Assembly: GCA_015663165.1 (NCBI GenBank)
Contig: DQSS01000317.1
Span: 1 to 41,691, forward strand
Direction of reading: 5' to 3'
Source of the DNA: Arcobacter sp.
GTDB taxonomy: Bacteria > Campylobacterota > Campylobacteria > Campylobacterales > Arcobacteraceae
DNA length: 41,691 nt
Notes under the pieces: model-generated
The model's input: only the letters and a program-made list of their open reading frames with translations
The model's database searches: none
Told to the model about the DNA's origin: nothing
In this document: piece by piece, positions 24,062-32,763 of the stretch
How the letters are laid out: the number at the start of each line of letters is the position of its first letter
How positions within the stretch are numbered: the stretch's first letter is position 1
Program-made: the position numbers and the translations under genes

Positions 24062-26357
24062 TAGGAACTTCAACTTTCTCTATTTTTACTTGCTTATATC
24101 TATAACCTACAGGTAGTAAGTCATTGTTTAAACCAAGGTCATAAGATGGATATAATGCCACTGTACCTTTTAAATCTTTATCAATTTTGAAAACTTTAGT
24201 AACACTTTTTCCTTCATAAATAATATTTACTTTATCATTAGCTTTTATTTTAGCTGCAGTTGCAAAAGCTTTACTACCTTTTAAGAATGTATCAGTTTTA
24301 GGGAAAAGTGATTTTGTTAATGACTTTTTAGTTGCTTCATTAAATTGGTATAAAGGTTGACAGTTATAAATAACTGTTCCATTGTATGAACCAATATTTG
24401 TAATCTCATCTAAAGTGATGTTTGTATCAACATCTAAAGACTCTAAATAATAACCTCTTAAGTCTTTACCATATTTATCATATCCATTTGCTAAACTGTC
24501 AAATTCAACAGCTTTATATTCATTGTTTGAAGATAACTCTTTTGTATAATCAATAGTATTTTCTAATCTTGATTCTAAAATATCTTTAGCTAAATCATTT
24601 AAACAATATCCATCAAATGCTAAAGCAACATTTGTATTTACAACTTTTAAATCAATAGAAGTAAATGTTCCTTCTTGCTGATTTAGTGCAGGTGTATTAA
24701 AGTCACCACTTCCACAATTAGAAATAGTATAATCACCTAGTACATTATAACCAAGTACTTTTCCAGAAACAGCTTTATCTAAATCACATAATAAACTTAC
24801 CCCAAGTGTATTAGTAGATGTTGGAATTAACATAATATTGAAGTCTGTATATTTATCAATAATAGCTACAAGCTTAGCAATATTTGAAGCTTGTGCATGT
24901 CCATAAACATCACTACCAACAATAATTGTTTTATTTTTTCTTCTAATTAGTTTTTTCAATATTTCTTCATATTCTTCTTCACCAACACTTGATTCACCAC
25001 TTAAGTAACCTATATCAAGATTATTTAAATATTCTTTAGTTGATGCATCAACTTTATTGTTATCTTTAAGTAAATAAGATGCAAGCATAGCTAAAACAGC
25101 TTCTTCACTTCCTACTTCATATTTAACATATTGTGTATATTTAGTTTGTAAATCAATATCATCAATTGGATGCATATATATAAACTGGGCTCTTTGTTTT
25201 TTAATAGCCATGTTCACATTATATTTTACAACTGGATTATCTCTAAAGATTCTAGTTCCAAGCATGATTATTAAATCACTTTGATTTACTGTTGTGTTAG
25301 TTGCAGAATATAAGCTTTTTCCTGTAATTGAAGAATATGAATTTAAAAATTGTTGATAATTATATGCATCATTATTTACAAGTTTAACTCCAAGTTTTTC
25401 TTTTAACTTTTGTAAGATTAATGCTTCTTCATTTGTAATATAAGAATTGAATTTTATAGTATCACATTCTTTTATTGCATTTGTAGCAGCTAGAACTTCT
25501 TCACTTGAATTAGAAACTTTTTTATTTTCAAAGCTGTATGCAAATTTACCTGCACCACATACCATATCAAAGTCATGGTCTGTTACTACTCTTGTAATAA
25601 TTTTTCCATAAGGATCATCAATTCCTGCACTTTTTACATCATAGTAAAGTGGACAAGCACTACTACAGTGAGTACAAGTTGCAGGAATTTTTTCACTTTC
25701 CCAAGCGTTTGTTGTATATTTGTAATCAGTTGAAGCCATAGCACCTACTGGACATACAGTAATACACTCACCACATTGTTCACATCTTGACATTTTATTG
25801 TCAATTGTAGATTCGTAACCACCTGGTTTGATATATAATGCAGATGCACCAATTATTTCATTACAAGTATGTACACATCTTTCACACATGATACAAAGAG
25901 CTGGATCATAACTTAATACACCCCAACCTTTTTTCTTTTTTAATACATCTTTAACAGCAAATTCTTGAGAATCAAGTTTAAATTCTAATGTTTTATTTTG
26001 AAGTTCACATTCTCCACTTTTATCACATACACCACACTGTAAAGGGTGATTTACATTATAAAGTTTCATAATATTTTGTCTGTGATGTTCTAAACCTTCA
26101 TTATTAGTTGTAACAACTGCACCATTAACGGCTTTTTCTTGACAAGATAAAATATGTCCTTCTACACCCTCAACATTTACTGCACACATTCTACATGATG
26201 CAATAGGTGAAAGTTTAGTAACATGACACATTGTAGGAATATATATATCATTTTCTCTAGCTATTTCTAAGATAGTTTGACCATATATACCATCACATGA
26301 TTTACCATCAATATTAACTGAAATTAATTTTCCTCTGTGTTGTAATCGTTCACTCAT
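24054..26357 (-). CDS. nuoG: First NuoG-like iron-sulfur subunit (N7 ligands kept)
   Basis: NuoG carries the electron wire between the input flavoprotein and NuoI. The ATG at 26357 overlaps the flavoprotein stop as ATGA and gives 767 aa; an in-frame start 36 bases upstream is less likely. Ligands seen: N1b C44, C55, C58, C72; N5 H104, C108, C111, C117; two ferredoxin-like CxxCxxCxxxC motifs (C155-C165 and C192-C202), one more cluster than the single N4 motif of E. coli NuoG; and N7 C228, C231, C235, C267. The rest is a cofactor-less molybdopterin-oxidoreductase fold. The protein aligns along its length with the next gene (shared blocks such as FNSYITNEEA, YSSITGKSLY, NTLGV, LNQQEGTF), so the pair arose by tandem duplication. 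The stop overlaps the start of the second copy. Confidence 0.94.
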   Translation of the reverse strand: MSERLQHRGKLISVNIDGKSCDGIYGQTILEIARENDIYIPTMCHVTKLSPIASCRMCAVNVEGVEGHILSCQEKAVNGAVVTTNNEGLEHHRQNIMKLYNVNHPLQCGVCDKSGECELQNKTLEFKLDSQEFAVKDVLKKKKGWGVLSYDPALCIMCERCVHTCNEIIGASALYIKPGGYESTIDNKMSRCEQCGECITVCPVGAMASTDYKYTTNAWESEKIPATCTHCSSACPLYYDVKSAGIDDPYGKIITRVVTDHDFDMVCGAGKFAYSFENKKVSNSSEEVLAATNAIKECDTIKFNSYITNEEALILQKLKEKLGVKLVNNDAYNYQQFLNSYSSITGKSLYSATNTTVNQSDLIIMLGTRIFRDNPVVKYNVNMAIKKQRAQFIYMHPIDDIDLQTKYTQYVKYEVGSEEAVLAMLASYLLKDNNKVDASTKEYLNNLDIGYLSGESSVGEEEYEEILKKLIRRKNKTIIVGSDVYGHAQASNIAKLVAIIDKYTDFNIMLIPTSTNTLGVSLLCDLDKAVSGKVLGYNVLGDYTISNCGSGDFNTPALNQQEGTFTSIDLKVVNTNVALAFDGYCLNDLAKDILESRLENTIDYTKELSSNNEYKAVEFDSLANGYDKYGKDLRGYYLESLDVDTNITLDEITNIGSYNGTVIYNCQPLYQFNEATKKSLTKSLFPKTDTFLKGSKAFATAAKIKANDKVNIIYEGKSVTKVFKIDKDLKGTVALYPSYDLGLNNDLLPVGYRYKQVKIEKVEVPNE

Positions 26358-28369
26358 ACTGATACCATCCCTAAGTAATAACATCTCATACATCTTTCAG
26401 CTTCAGCTTGCGCTTCTTGTGCTGTAAAACCTAGATTTACTTCTTTATTGTTGTCAATTCTAACTGCCGTGTCAAGCTTTTCACTATGCTCTCTTGGTAG
26501 TCCAGGCATCCAACCTGTAATTTTTTCTTTTTTGTTATAAACTTTTAATCTATTCATATGATCTTCCATAATCTCTTTATCTGTTAAAGAAATTTTTCCA
26601 TCATATATATATCTAGAAATAGTAGATGCGGCTCTTCTTGCTTGTCCAACTGCATTTACAATAGTCATAGGACCATATTCACAATCTCCAGCTGCAAATA
26701 ATCCAGCTCTTGAAGTCATATAATCTTTTCCATTAGTTTGTAATGTTCCCCAAGAAGTCATTTCTAACTCCCAGTCTTTAGGTAATATTTGTAAATCACA
26801 TGCTTGAGAAACAGCAGGAATAACATAATCACATTCTATAGTTTCTTCAGCACCTTCAATTTTCACTAATTTTGCTCTTCCACCATCTGGGTCTGGTACT
26901 AGTTCATATTTATCAACTATAACTGCTGTAATAGTTCCATTGTCATCAATAATAGTATTTATTGCACTATAGAATATAAACTCAACACCCTCTTCTACTG
27001 CTTCTGTGTATTCTTCTTCAGTAGTGTTTCTAATAATTGTTTTCATATCTCTTCTGTATAACATAACAACTCTTTTAGCACCTTCTCTAATAGAACATCT
27101 AACAACATCCATAGAAGTAAATCCACCACCAACACAAACTACAGTTTTACCTTTTAATTCATTTGATGCAGGAGATCCTATTTGGAATTTATGCCAAAGA
27201 TTTACTTTATCAAGCATCTCAATTGCACCCCAGTAACCGTTAAATTCTGGATTTTCGTTATCACATCTAATTGCTTTTGATAATCTTGTACCGAATGCAA
27301 GTAAAGTAGCATCGAATTCTTCTTCTATTTCTTTTAATCTATTCGCGCTTACTCTATGATTTGTAACAACTTCAACACAATCTAATTCTGTAACTAGTTT
27401 GATATCTTCATTGTACTTATCAAATGGCATTCTGTATTCAGGAACACCAACAGTAACTTCACCGCCAAGTACCGATAACTCTTCAAAAATAGTTACACTT
27501 ATACCTTGAATAGCTAAGTAATATGCAGTTGTTAAACCAGCAGGTCCAGCACCGATAATCGCTACTTTTTTACCATCTTTTTTAGGTTTAGCAGGTTTTA
27601 CTGGATGAATCCAAGGTAAATCATGATCTGTTTCATAATCTGCCCCAACTCTTTTTAATTCCATAATAGAAATTGGTTCATCTAAATTTGATCTTCTACA
27701 GGCATCTTCACAGGGATGTGGACAAACTCTTCCACATACGTGAGCCAAAGGCATAGTATCTCTAGTAGCACTTAGTGTAGCAGAGAAATCCATATCTCTT
27801 ACACCTTCAATATAAGCAGGAATATCAATATGTGTTGGACACATATCAGTACAAGGTGCTGTTATATTAGCTATGTATTTTTCATCATTTAAATCATACC
27901 ATGGAGATTTTTTTTGTTCTTTAATTAAAGTAAAAAAATCATCTTCAAAATATTCTACCATTTGTAAAATTGGCACAGGAACTGTTTTTCCAATTTCACA
28001 TTTACTAGTAGTTTTCATAGTCGAACTTATCTCTTTAAGATGTGCTAGATCACTCATCTCACCCTCACCTCGGGCGATTTTGTCTAACATATCATAAAGT
28101 ATTCTACCACCCCATTTACCAGGTGCACATCTCCCACACATTTCACTATATTCTTGATATTGTCTAGCATAATTAACTGCTAGTTTTACAACATCAACTT
28201 CTTTAGTAAAAAGTGCAAATCCATCCCATCCAACGAAAGCTTTTGTTTGATTATTTGAATCATAAGTTACAGGAAGCTTAGCTCCTGATTCTTGCCAATC
28301 TTCTTGATTTGCAATATTACGATTGTCTATAACTTCACCTTGCCATGTTGAAAAATATACATTACTCAC
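26354..28369 (-). CDS. NuoF-replacing flavoprotein: NuoF-type Fe-S remnant fused to a GltD/SfrB-like FAD-NAD(P) oxidoreductase
   Basis: The 671-aa protein sits where nuoF would be but is a different enzyme. Residues 60-145 resemble the C-terminal iron-sulfur domain of NuoF. They have C78-x-x-C81 and C124 (CEIGKTVPVP), but the third N3 cysteine is absent (CGRCAPGKWGG against the usual CGxCxPCREG). Residues 165-235 form a GltD-type Fe-S region (C173, C177, C212, C216, C220, C224). FAD binding is at 269-280 (VAIIGAGPAGLT), NAD(P) binding at 409-440 (GGGFTSMDVVR...LYRR), and the late FAD motif at 555-575 (GLFAAGDCEYGPMT). The YRR pair is typical of NADPH-using relatives. The same domain plan is known in SfrB of Geobacter and NfnB-like proteins. 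No FMN/NADH fold of true NuoF is present. It starts with GTG at 28369 (AGGA upstream). It probably feeds electrons from NAD(P)H, or exchanges them with ferredoxin, into NuoG1. Confidence 0.9.
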   Translation of the reverse strand: MSNVYFSTWQGEVIDNRNIANQEDWQESGAKLPVTYDSNNQTKAFVGWDGFALFTKEVDVVKLAVNYARQYQEYSEMCGRCAPGKWGGRILYDMLDKIARGEGEMSDLAHLKEISSTMKTTSKCEIGKTVPVPILQMVEYFEDDFFTLIKEQKKSPWYDLNDEKYIANITAPCTDMCPTHIDIPAYIEGVRDMDFSATLSATRDTMPLAHVCGRVCPHPCEDACRRSNLDEPISIMELKRVGADYETDHDLPWIHPVKPAKPKKDGKKVAIIGAGPAGLTTAYYLAIQGISVTIFEELSVLGGEVTVGVPEYRMPFDKYNEDIKLVTELDCVEVVTNHRVSANRLKEIEEEFDATLLAFGTRLSKAIRCDNENPEFNGYWGAIEMLDKVNLWHKFQIGSPASNELKGKTVVCVGGGFTSMDVVRCSIREGAKRVVMLYRRDMKTIIRNTTEEEYTEAVEEGVEFIFYSAINTIIDDNGTITAVIVDKYELVPDPDGGRAKLVKIEGAEETIECDYVIPAVSQACDLQILPKDWELEMTSWGTLQTNGKDYMTSRAGLFAAGDCEYGPMTIVNAVGQARRAASTISRYIYDGKISLTDKEIMEDHMNRLKVYNKKEKITGWMPGLPREHSEKLDTAVRIDNNKEVNLGFTAQEAQAEAERCMRCYYLGMVSV

Positions 28370-28378
28370 AATAAAATC

Positions 28379-28648
28379 CTATTCTTCTGTTGACTTTTCA
28401 ACATTAATATCAGGAGTTGGTTCAGTTTTTTTAATAACTACAGTCCAATCAACTTCATTAAACTTTAATGAATTCATTAAAGTCCATTTATTTTCTTTTA
28501 CTATGTCTGCTACTGCTTGAATTGGTTCAAATTTACCAATTTCAAATAAAAATATTCCATTTTCATCTTCTACAATTTCAGTTTTCATAATCTCTACTAA
28601 TCTATCGATAAAATCAGCATTTAGTTCTCTTAAATCATATCTTTTCAT
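28379..28648 (-). CDS. nuoE: Cysteine-free NuoE-like small protein of the complex I operon
   Basis: This 89-aa protein occupies the nuoE slot between nuoD and the flavoprotein. True NuoE is about 160-240 residues and binds the N1a [2Fe-2S] cluster with four cysteines; this product has no cysteine at all, so N1a cannot be present. Its N-terminus ([20 protein letters not shown]) and LMNSLKFNEVDWTVVIKK match the short proteins I recall at this site in Campylobacter (Cj1575c type) and Helicobacter nuo clusters. They are labelled NuoE by position. The acidic tail (PTPDINVEKSTEE) is likely disordered. It overlaps nuoD by one base and is followed 9 bases later by the flavoprotein. It probably acts as a structural adaptor between NuoD/NuoC and the unusual input module. 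Confidence 0.85.
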   Translation of the reverse strand: MKRYDLRELNADFIDRLVEIMKTEIVEDENGIFLFEIGKFEPIQAVADIVKENKWTLMNSLKFNEVDWTVVIKKTEPTPDINVEKSTEE

Positions 28649-29874
28649 TATCTATCAATCTCCCCAAATACTATATTTAAGTTACCAATAATAGTAACAA
28701 CATCAGCTAGCTGATGACCTGGAAGTAAATCTTGCAATAAACCTGTATGCCAGAAACTTGGAGCTCTAAGTTTCATTCTGTATGGATATGGCGAACCATC
28801 ACTTACTATATAGAATCCTAATTCACCTTTAGGTGATTCAGTTGCTACATAAATTTCACCTACAGGAGGTCTCATGCCTTGAGTTACTAAAACAAAATGT
28901 TGCATTAAAGAATAATTTTGTGTCATCATCTCTTCTTTTGTACAAGAGATATACTCAGGAGCGTTAGCCATAAGTTGAGTATCTGATTCTTTATACATTG
29001 GTACAAGTTGTTTCATTATTTTCATAGATTCGTGCATCTCTTGCATATGAAGTTTATATCTTGCATATGAGTCACCTTTATCCGAAACTGGAATATCAAA
29101 ATCAAGTTCAGGATAAAGACCATATGGCATCTCTTTTCTAAGATCCCATTTAACTCCAGTAGCTCTTAAAACTAAACCTGTACACCCCCAAGATCTTGCC
29201 ATCTTAGCATCAATGATACCAACATCTTCAAGTCTCATTCTCCAAATTCTATTTTTAGTTAAAAGACCTTCATATATTTCTATTTGCTCTGTTAGGATAA
29301 ACATGAATTTTTCCATTTTAGTAATCCACCCAGTAGGTAAATCTAAAGGAACTCCCCCGATTCTAACAGCACTATGAGTAAGTCTAGCTCCACAATAATC
29401 TTCCATAAGATCCATTGCAAATTCTCTTTCTCTAAATGCATATAAGAATACAGACATAGCACCAACATCTAGTGCATGCGTAGCAAGCCAGAATAGGTGA
29501 GAAATAATTCTGTTTATTTCTAATAACATTGTTCTAATTACTTCAGCACGTCTTGGAGCTTCTACACCAATTAGTCTTTCAACAGCAAGCGCATAACCGT
29601 AGTTATTTGAAGTTGAAGCAATATAGTCCATTCTGTCTGTTGTAGGTAAGAATTCATTATAAATCATATTCTCACCCATTTTCTCCATACCTCTATGTAA
29701 GTAACCAACATCTGGATGTGCTTTAACTACCTCTTCTCCTTGAAGCTCTAATATAAGTCTTAACTGACCGTGAGCTGATGGATGCTGAGGACCAAAGTTA
29801 ACAACCATAGTGTTGTCATCTCTATCAAATGTAATATTCTCAAAAAATGGTTTTAATCTATTGACTTGTTGCAT
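28648..29874 (-). CDS. nuoD: NADH-quinone oxidoreductase subunit D (49-kDa)
   Basis: NuoD forms the quinone-binding cavity with NuoB. The 408-aa product has [17 protein letters not shown] with the quinone-site histidine loop, GYLHRGMEK with R61, [12 protein letters not shown], and the C-terminal [30 protein letters not shown]. It is separate from NuoC, not fused as in E. coli. R61 corresponds by motif to the arginine that NDUFAF7 dimethylates in the mitochondrial 49-kDa subunit, which matters because an NDUFAF7-family gene lies at 7339-8352. Two bases separate it from nuoC; it overlaps the nuoE-like gene by one. Confidence 0.97.
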   Translation of the reverse strand: MQQVNRLKPFFENITFDRDDNTMVVNFGPQHPSAHGQLRLILELQGEEVVKAHPDVGYLHRGMEKMGENMIYNEFLPTTDRMDYIASTSNNYGYALAVERLIGVEAPRRAEVIRTMLLEINRIISHLFWLATHALDVGAMSVFLYAFREREFAMDLMEDYCGARLTHSAVRIGGVPLDLPTGWITKMEKFMFILTEQIEIYEGLLTKNRIWRMRLEDVGIIDAKMARSWGCTGLVLRATGVKWDLRKEMPYGLYPELDFDIPVSDKGDSYARYKLHMQEMHESMKIMKQLVPMYKESDTQLMANAPEYISCTKEEMMTQNYSLMQHFVLVTQGMRPPVGEIYVATESPKGELGFYIVSDGSPYPYRMKLRAPSFWHTGLLQDLLPGHQLADVVTIIGNLNIVFGEIDR

Positions 29875-29876
29875 AA

Positions 29877-30698
29877 TTATCTTCTCTCTTCTAAGTTTGT
29901 TGTTTCGATTTCATCAAATGGAGTTACAAGTTTCTTACCGAATAATTGAACTCCACCTTCTTCTTGATATCTAATTGGAGTATCAGGTTCATTATCTTTA
30001 GATATTTTAGTACCAAATGGTACTTCATGACCAAGTCTAGAGAACCTAGTAGTATCATATCTATCAACTGCCGCTGCATCTCTAATTTCTGGACCAATAA
30101 CATCTCTAGCTTCTTTTCCAAATATTTTATCAACTTCATACCATTGTGCTGCTTCATCACCATGTAATGGATATGTTTTAAGTAGTGGGTATCCTGTCCA
30201 ATCATCTGGCATAAGAATTCTTTTTAAGTATGGGTGGTTATTTGAAACAATACCAAACATATCAAACATCTCTCGCTCAGACCAATCAGCCATTCTAAAT
30301 AAAGGTTCAACAGATTCAATTGCTTGACCTTCTTTGATAAATGTCTTAACTCTTATTCTTTTCCTTTTAGATGTAGAAAGCATTTCATAAAATACTTCAA
30401 ATCCACCTTTAGCTGCAATATAATCAATAGCAGAAAGTTCAACTAAAAAATCATAAGAACAGATATCTCTTAGGTGCTTAATAACTTTAACATTATCTTG
30501 GGGGTTGATATATATTACTAAGTGATCTAATTCAATATATGCTTCAGTTATTTCAACATGGTTAGCTAAACTTAAATAAGCTGAACTAAGTGTTGAATCA
30601 CTATATACAGTTTTTCTTTGTAATGTAGGGTTTACAAAAAATCTATCATTATAATAAGATTTTGCTTGTACATTATCTTTTGCTTTATACGCTCTCAT
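29877..30698 (-). CDS. nuoC: NADH-quinone oxidoreductase subunit C (30-kDa)
   Basis: NuoC supports the peripheral arm next to NuoD and carries no cofactor. The 273-aa protein has the typical central block [21 protein letters not shown] and the family signature [22 protein letters not shown] followed by [20 protein letters not shown]. The N-terminal 50 residues are charged and poorly conserved. A C-terminal extension of about 70 residues (from [15 protein letters not shown]) is longer than in many homologues and may contact the altered input module; that is inference. The start overlaps the nuoB stop by one base. Confidence 0.95.
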   Translation of the reverse strand: MRAYKAKDNVQAKSYYNDRFFVNPTLQRKTVYSDSTLSSAYLSLANHVEITEAYIELDHLVIYINPQDNVKVIKHLRDICSYDFLVELSAIDYIAAKGGFEVFYEMLSTSKRKRIRVKTFIKEGQAIESVEPLFRMADWSEREMFDMFGIVSNNHPYLKRILMPDDWTGYPLLKTYPLHGDEAAQWYEVDKIFGKEARDVIGPEIRDAAAVDRYDTTRFSRLGHEVPFGTKISKDNEPDTPIRYQEEGGVQLFGKKLVTPFDEIETTNLEERR

Positions 30699-31207
30699 TA
30701 TATTAACCTTTTCGCTTTTTGTGCCATACCAGCTGGTTGTCTTCTAATTTTTTGTTGTAACATCATTAATGCGTACTGTAAAGTTTCTGGTCTAGGAGAA
30801 CATCCTGGTAAATAAATATCTACAGGAATAACTCTATCTGCACCTTGAACAGTTGCATAAGTATTAAACATACCACCAGTATTTGCACAAGAACCCATAG
30901 AGATTACCCATTTTGGATCTGGCATTTGGTCGTAAAGTCTTCTTAAAAACTCTGCATGTTTTTTTGTTAGTGTTCCAGCTATTACTAGTACATCTGATTG
31001 TCTTGGAGATGCTCTAAAGATTGTTCCAAACCTATCAAAATCAAATCTAGAAGCCCCTGAAGCCATCATCTCAATAGCACAACAGGCTAATCCATATGTC
31101 ATTGGCCAAAGTGAGTTACTTCGTCCAAAATTAACAATTTTATCTACTGTTGTAAGAGCAATTGGTGCTCCTCCATCTTGTAAATAGTTTACTTTATGCT
31201 GTGCCAT
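30698..31207 (-). CDS. nuoB: NADH-quinone oxidoreductase subunit B (N2 cluster)
   Basis: NuoB binds N2, the last [4Fe-4S] cluster before quinone. The 169-aa product has the tandem cysteines C42-C43 in [13 protein letters not shown]107 in [13 protein letters not shown] and C136 in [10 protein letters not shown], the complete ligand set. [20 protein letters not shown] is the usual segment facing the quinone cavity. It overlaps the end of nuoA by 19 bases and nuoC by one. Length and motifs are normal, so quinone reduction should be intact whatever the electron donor. Confidence 0.98.
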   Translation of the reverse strand: MAQHKVNYLQDGGAPIALTTVDKIVNFGRSNSLWPMTYGLACCAIEMMASGASRFDFDRFGTIFRASPRQSDVLVIAGTLTKKHAEFLRRLYDQMPDPKWVISMGSCANTGGMFNTYATVQGADRVIPVDIYLPGCSPRPETLQYALMMLQQKIRRQPAGMAQKAKRLI

Positions 31208-31578
31208 TCAAGCGCTCCTTTTTTCCATGCGTATATAAATCCAATTGCTAGTAATATAATAAATGTAATCATTTCAATAAAACCAAACCATCCAAGAACT
31301 ACAAAATCTACAGCCCATGGAAACATAAATATAATCTCTACATCAAATAATATAAATAATAATGCCATTAAATAAAATTGAACAGATATAGTGTTTGGTT
31401 GTTTAGTAACTTCCGGTCCACACTCATATATCGTACATTTCAACTTCTCTGTGTCTAATCTAGCTAACTTTCTACCAACATATCTTGATAGCATAGTAGT
31501 TGCTGTGAATGCTCCGAATGTTACTACGAACATTACAAAAGCACCAAAATAAGGATGTGCAAAATCCATGTGTTCCAT
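31189..31578 (-). CDS. nuoA: NADH-quinone oxidoreductase subunit A
   Basis: The 129-aa protein has three membrane helices. It carries the NuoA signature [11 protein letters not shown] on the loop that senses the quinone-site state, then [25 protein letters not shown] with conserved acidic residues. It is the first gene of the nuo operon. The ATG at 31578 follows a purine-rich AAGGGGAAAA ribosome site; a second ATG nine bases in could also serve. Transcription presumably begins about 70 bases upstream at the TATAAT described separately. Confidence 0.97.
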   Translation of the reverse strand: MEHMDFAHPYFGAFVMFVVTFGAFTATTMLSRYVGRKLARLDTEKLKCTIYECGPEVTKQPNTISVQFYLMALLFILFDVEIIFMFPWAVDFVVLGWFGFIEMITFIILLAIGFIYAWKKGALEWHSIK

Positions 31579-31599
31579 ATTTTCCCCTTTGAATCAACA

Positions 31600-31613
31600 A
31601 ATTATTAATAATT
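31600..31613. promoter_or_regulatory. 14-bp perfect palindrome in the nuo 5' untranslated region
   Basis: AATTATTAATAATT is exactly self-complementary and sits between the proposed nuo -10 box and nuoA. It could bind a dimeric regulator, but it is pure A/T in AT-rich DNA and may be chance. The rest of the 31579-31762 intergenic region holds the nuo -10 box and a GTT/AAC imperfect inverted repeat near 31703-31723 ahead of pabB. Confidence 0.25.
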
Positions 31614-31654
31614 CACTAACAATAATTAGGTTTATCTTAGCAAAATTGCCTTGA

Positions 31655-31660
31655 ATTATA
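31655..31660 (-). promoter_or_regulatory. -10 box of the nuo operon
   Basis: The complement reads TATAAT, preceded by TTGAGTAAGT and lying 76 bases before the nuoA ATG. It is the best sigma-70 match in the divergent nuoA-pabB region. No matching -35 at 16-18 bases is seen. Confidence 0.5.
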
Positions 31661-31762
31661 ACTTACTCAATATTTGCAAAATCGTTTTATTATTGCTTGT
31701 GTAATTTTGTTACAAAACAAATTTACTAAAAAATCATCATTGTTTATTTAGTAATAGTATTA

Positions 31763-32755
31763 ATGAGATTTAAATACTATACAATATATAATACGAAAAC
31801 TAAAAATATTGGAGATTTTTTGAGCTTAATATCTGAATTGAATTCATATGGTAAAAATAAAAAACCATTCTTTTTTATAATAAATTTCGATATGACAAAG
31901 TGGGACATAGTAGCACTAGAAAATATGCCTTCAGACATTTTATACTCTATTAATGATAAGCAAAAAAATATACACAATTTATTTCTAGAAACAAAATTCA
32001 AAAATTTTTCTTCATACAAAAAACAATTTGATAATGTAATAAATAATATTAAAAATGGAAATACTTATTTGTTGAATCTTACTTCACAAACAAAAGTGTT
32101 AAATAATATAGATTTAAAAACTATTTATAATAATTCTAATGCTAAATACAAGTTATTTTATAAAGATAAATTTACAAGCTTTTCTCCTGAAACATTTGTA
32201 ACTATTAGTAACAATAAAATAAATTCTTTTCCAATGAAAGGAACAATTGATGCAAATATAAAAGACGCTAAAAAGATACTTTTAAACGATAAAAAAGAGC
32301 TAGCAGAACATACTATGATAGTTGATTTAATTAGAAATGATTTATCAATTGTTTCTTCAAATATTAAAGTTGAAGACTTTAGATACACTGACAAAATCCA
32401 AGCAGGATCAAAAGAACTTTTACAAGTAAGTTCTCATATATCTGGATGTTTAAAAGATAACTGGCATGAAAATATTGGAGATATAATAGTTCCACTTTTA
32501 CCTGCAGGGAGTATAACCGGTACTCCAAAGAAAAAAACCATTGAACTAATATCAAATATTGAAGATTTTAATAGAGAATATTTTACAGGTATCTGGGGTG
32601 TTTATGATGGGGAAAGTTTAGATTCTTCTGTTCTTATCAGATTCCTGCAAAAAGATGTCGAGCAAACAGTATATAAAAGTGGAGGTGGTATTACTATTGA
32701 TAGTTTATGTCAAAATGAATACCAAGAGATGAAAGATAAAGTATATATTCCTTAA
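31763..32755 (+). CDS. pabB: Aminodeoxychorismate synthase component I
   Basis: PabB aminates chorismate to 4-amino-4-deoxychorismate, the first committed step to p-aminobenzoate and folate. The 330-aa product is a chorismate-binding enzyme with YLLNLTSQTKV, SPETFVTISNNK, the FPMKGTID metal/substrate segment, the helix KKELAEHTMIVDLIRNDLS, and the signature LLPAGSITGTPKKKTIELI. It lacks the N-terminal extension of the longer PabB and TrpE proteins, giving the short form common in Campylobacterota. No ribosome site of note precedes the ATG at 31763. The pabC-like gene follows after 8 bases. Confusion with anthranilate synthase TrpE is possible in principle, but the pabC neighbour argues for PabB. 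Confidence 0.93.
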   Translation: MRFKYYTIYNTKTKNIGDFLSLISELNSYGKNKKPFFFIINFDMTKWDIVALENMPSDILYSINDKQKNIHNLFLETKFKNFSSYKKQFDNVINNIKNGNTYLLNLTSQTKVLNNIDLKTIYNNSNAKYKLFYKDKFTSFSPETFVTISNNKINSFPMKGTIDANIKDAKKILLNDKKELAEHTMIVDLIRNDLSIVSSNIKVEDFRYTDKIQAGSKELLQVSSHISGCLKDNWHENIGDIIVPLLPAGSITGTPKKKTIELISNIEDFNREYFTGIWGVYDGESLDSSVLIRFLQKDVEQTVYKSGGGITIDSLCQNEYQEMKDKVYIP

Positions 32756-32763
32756 GGACTAAG

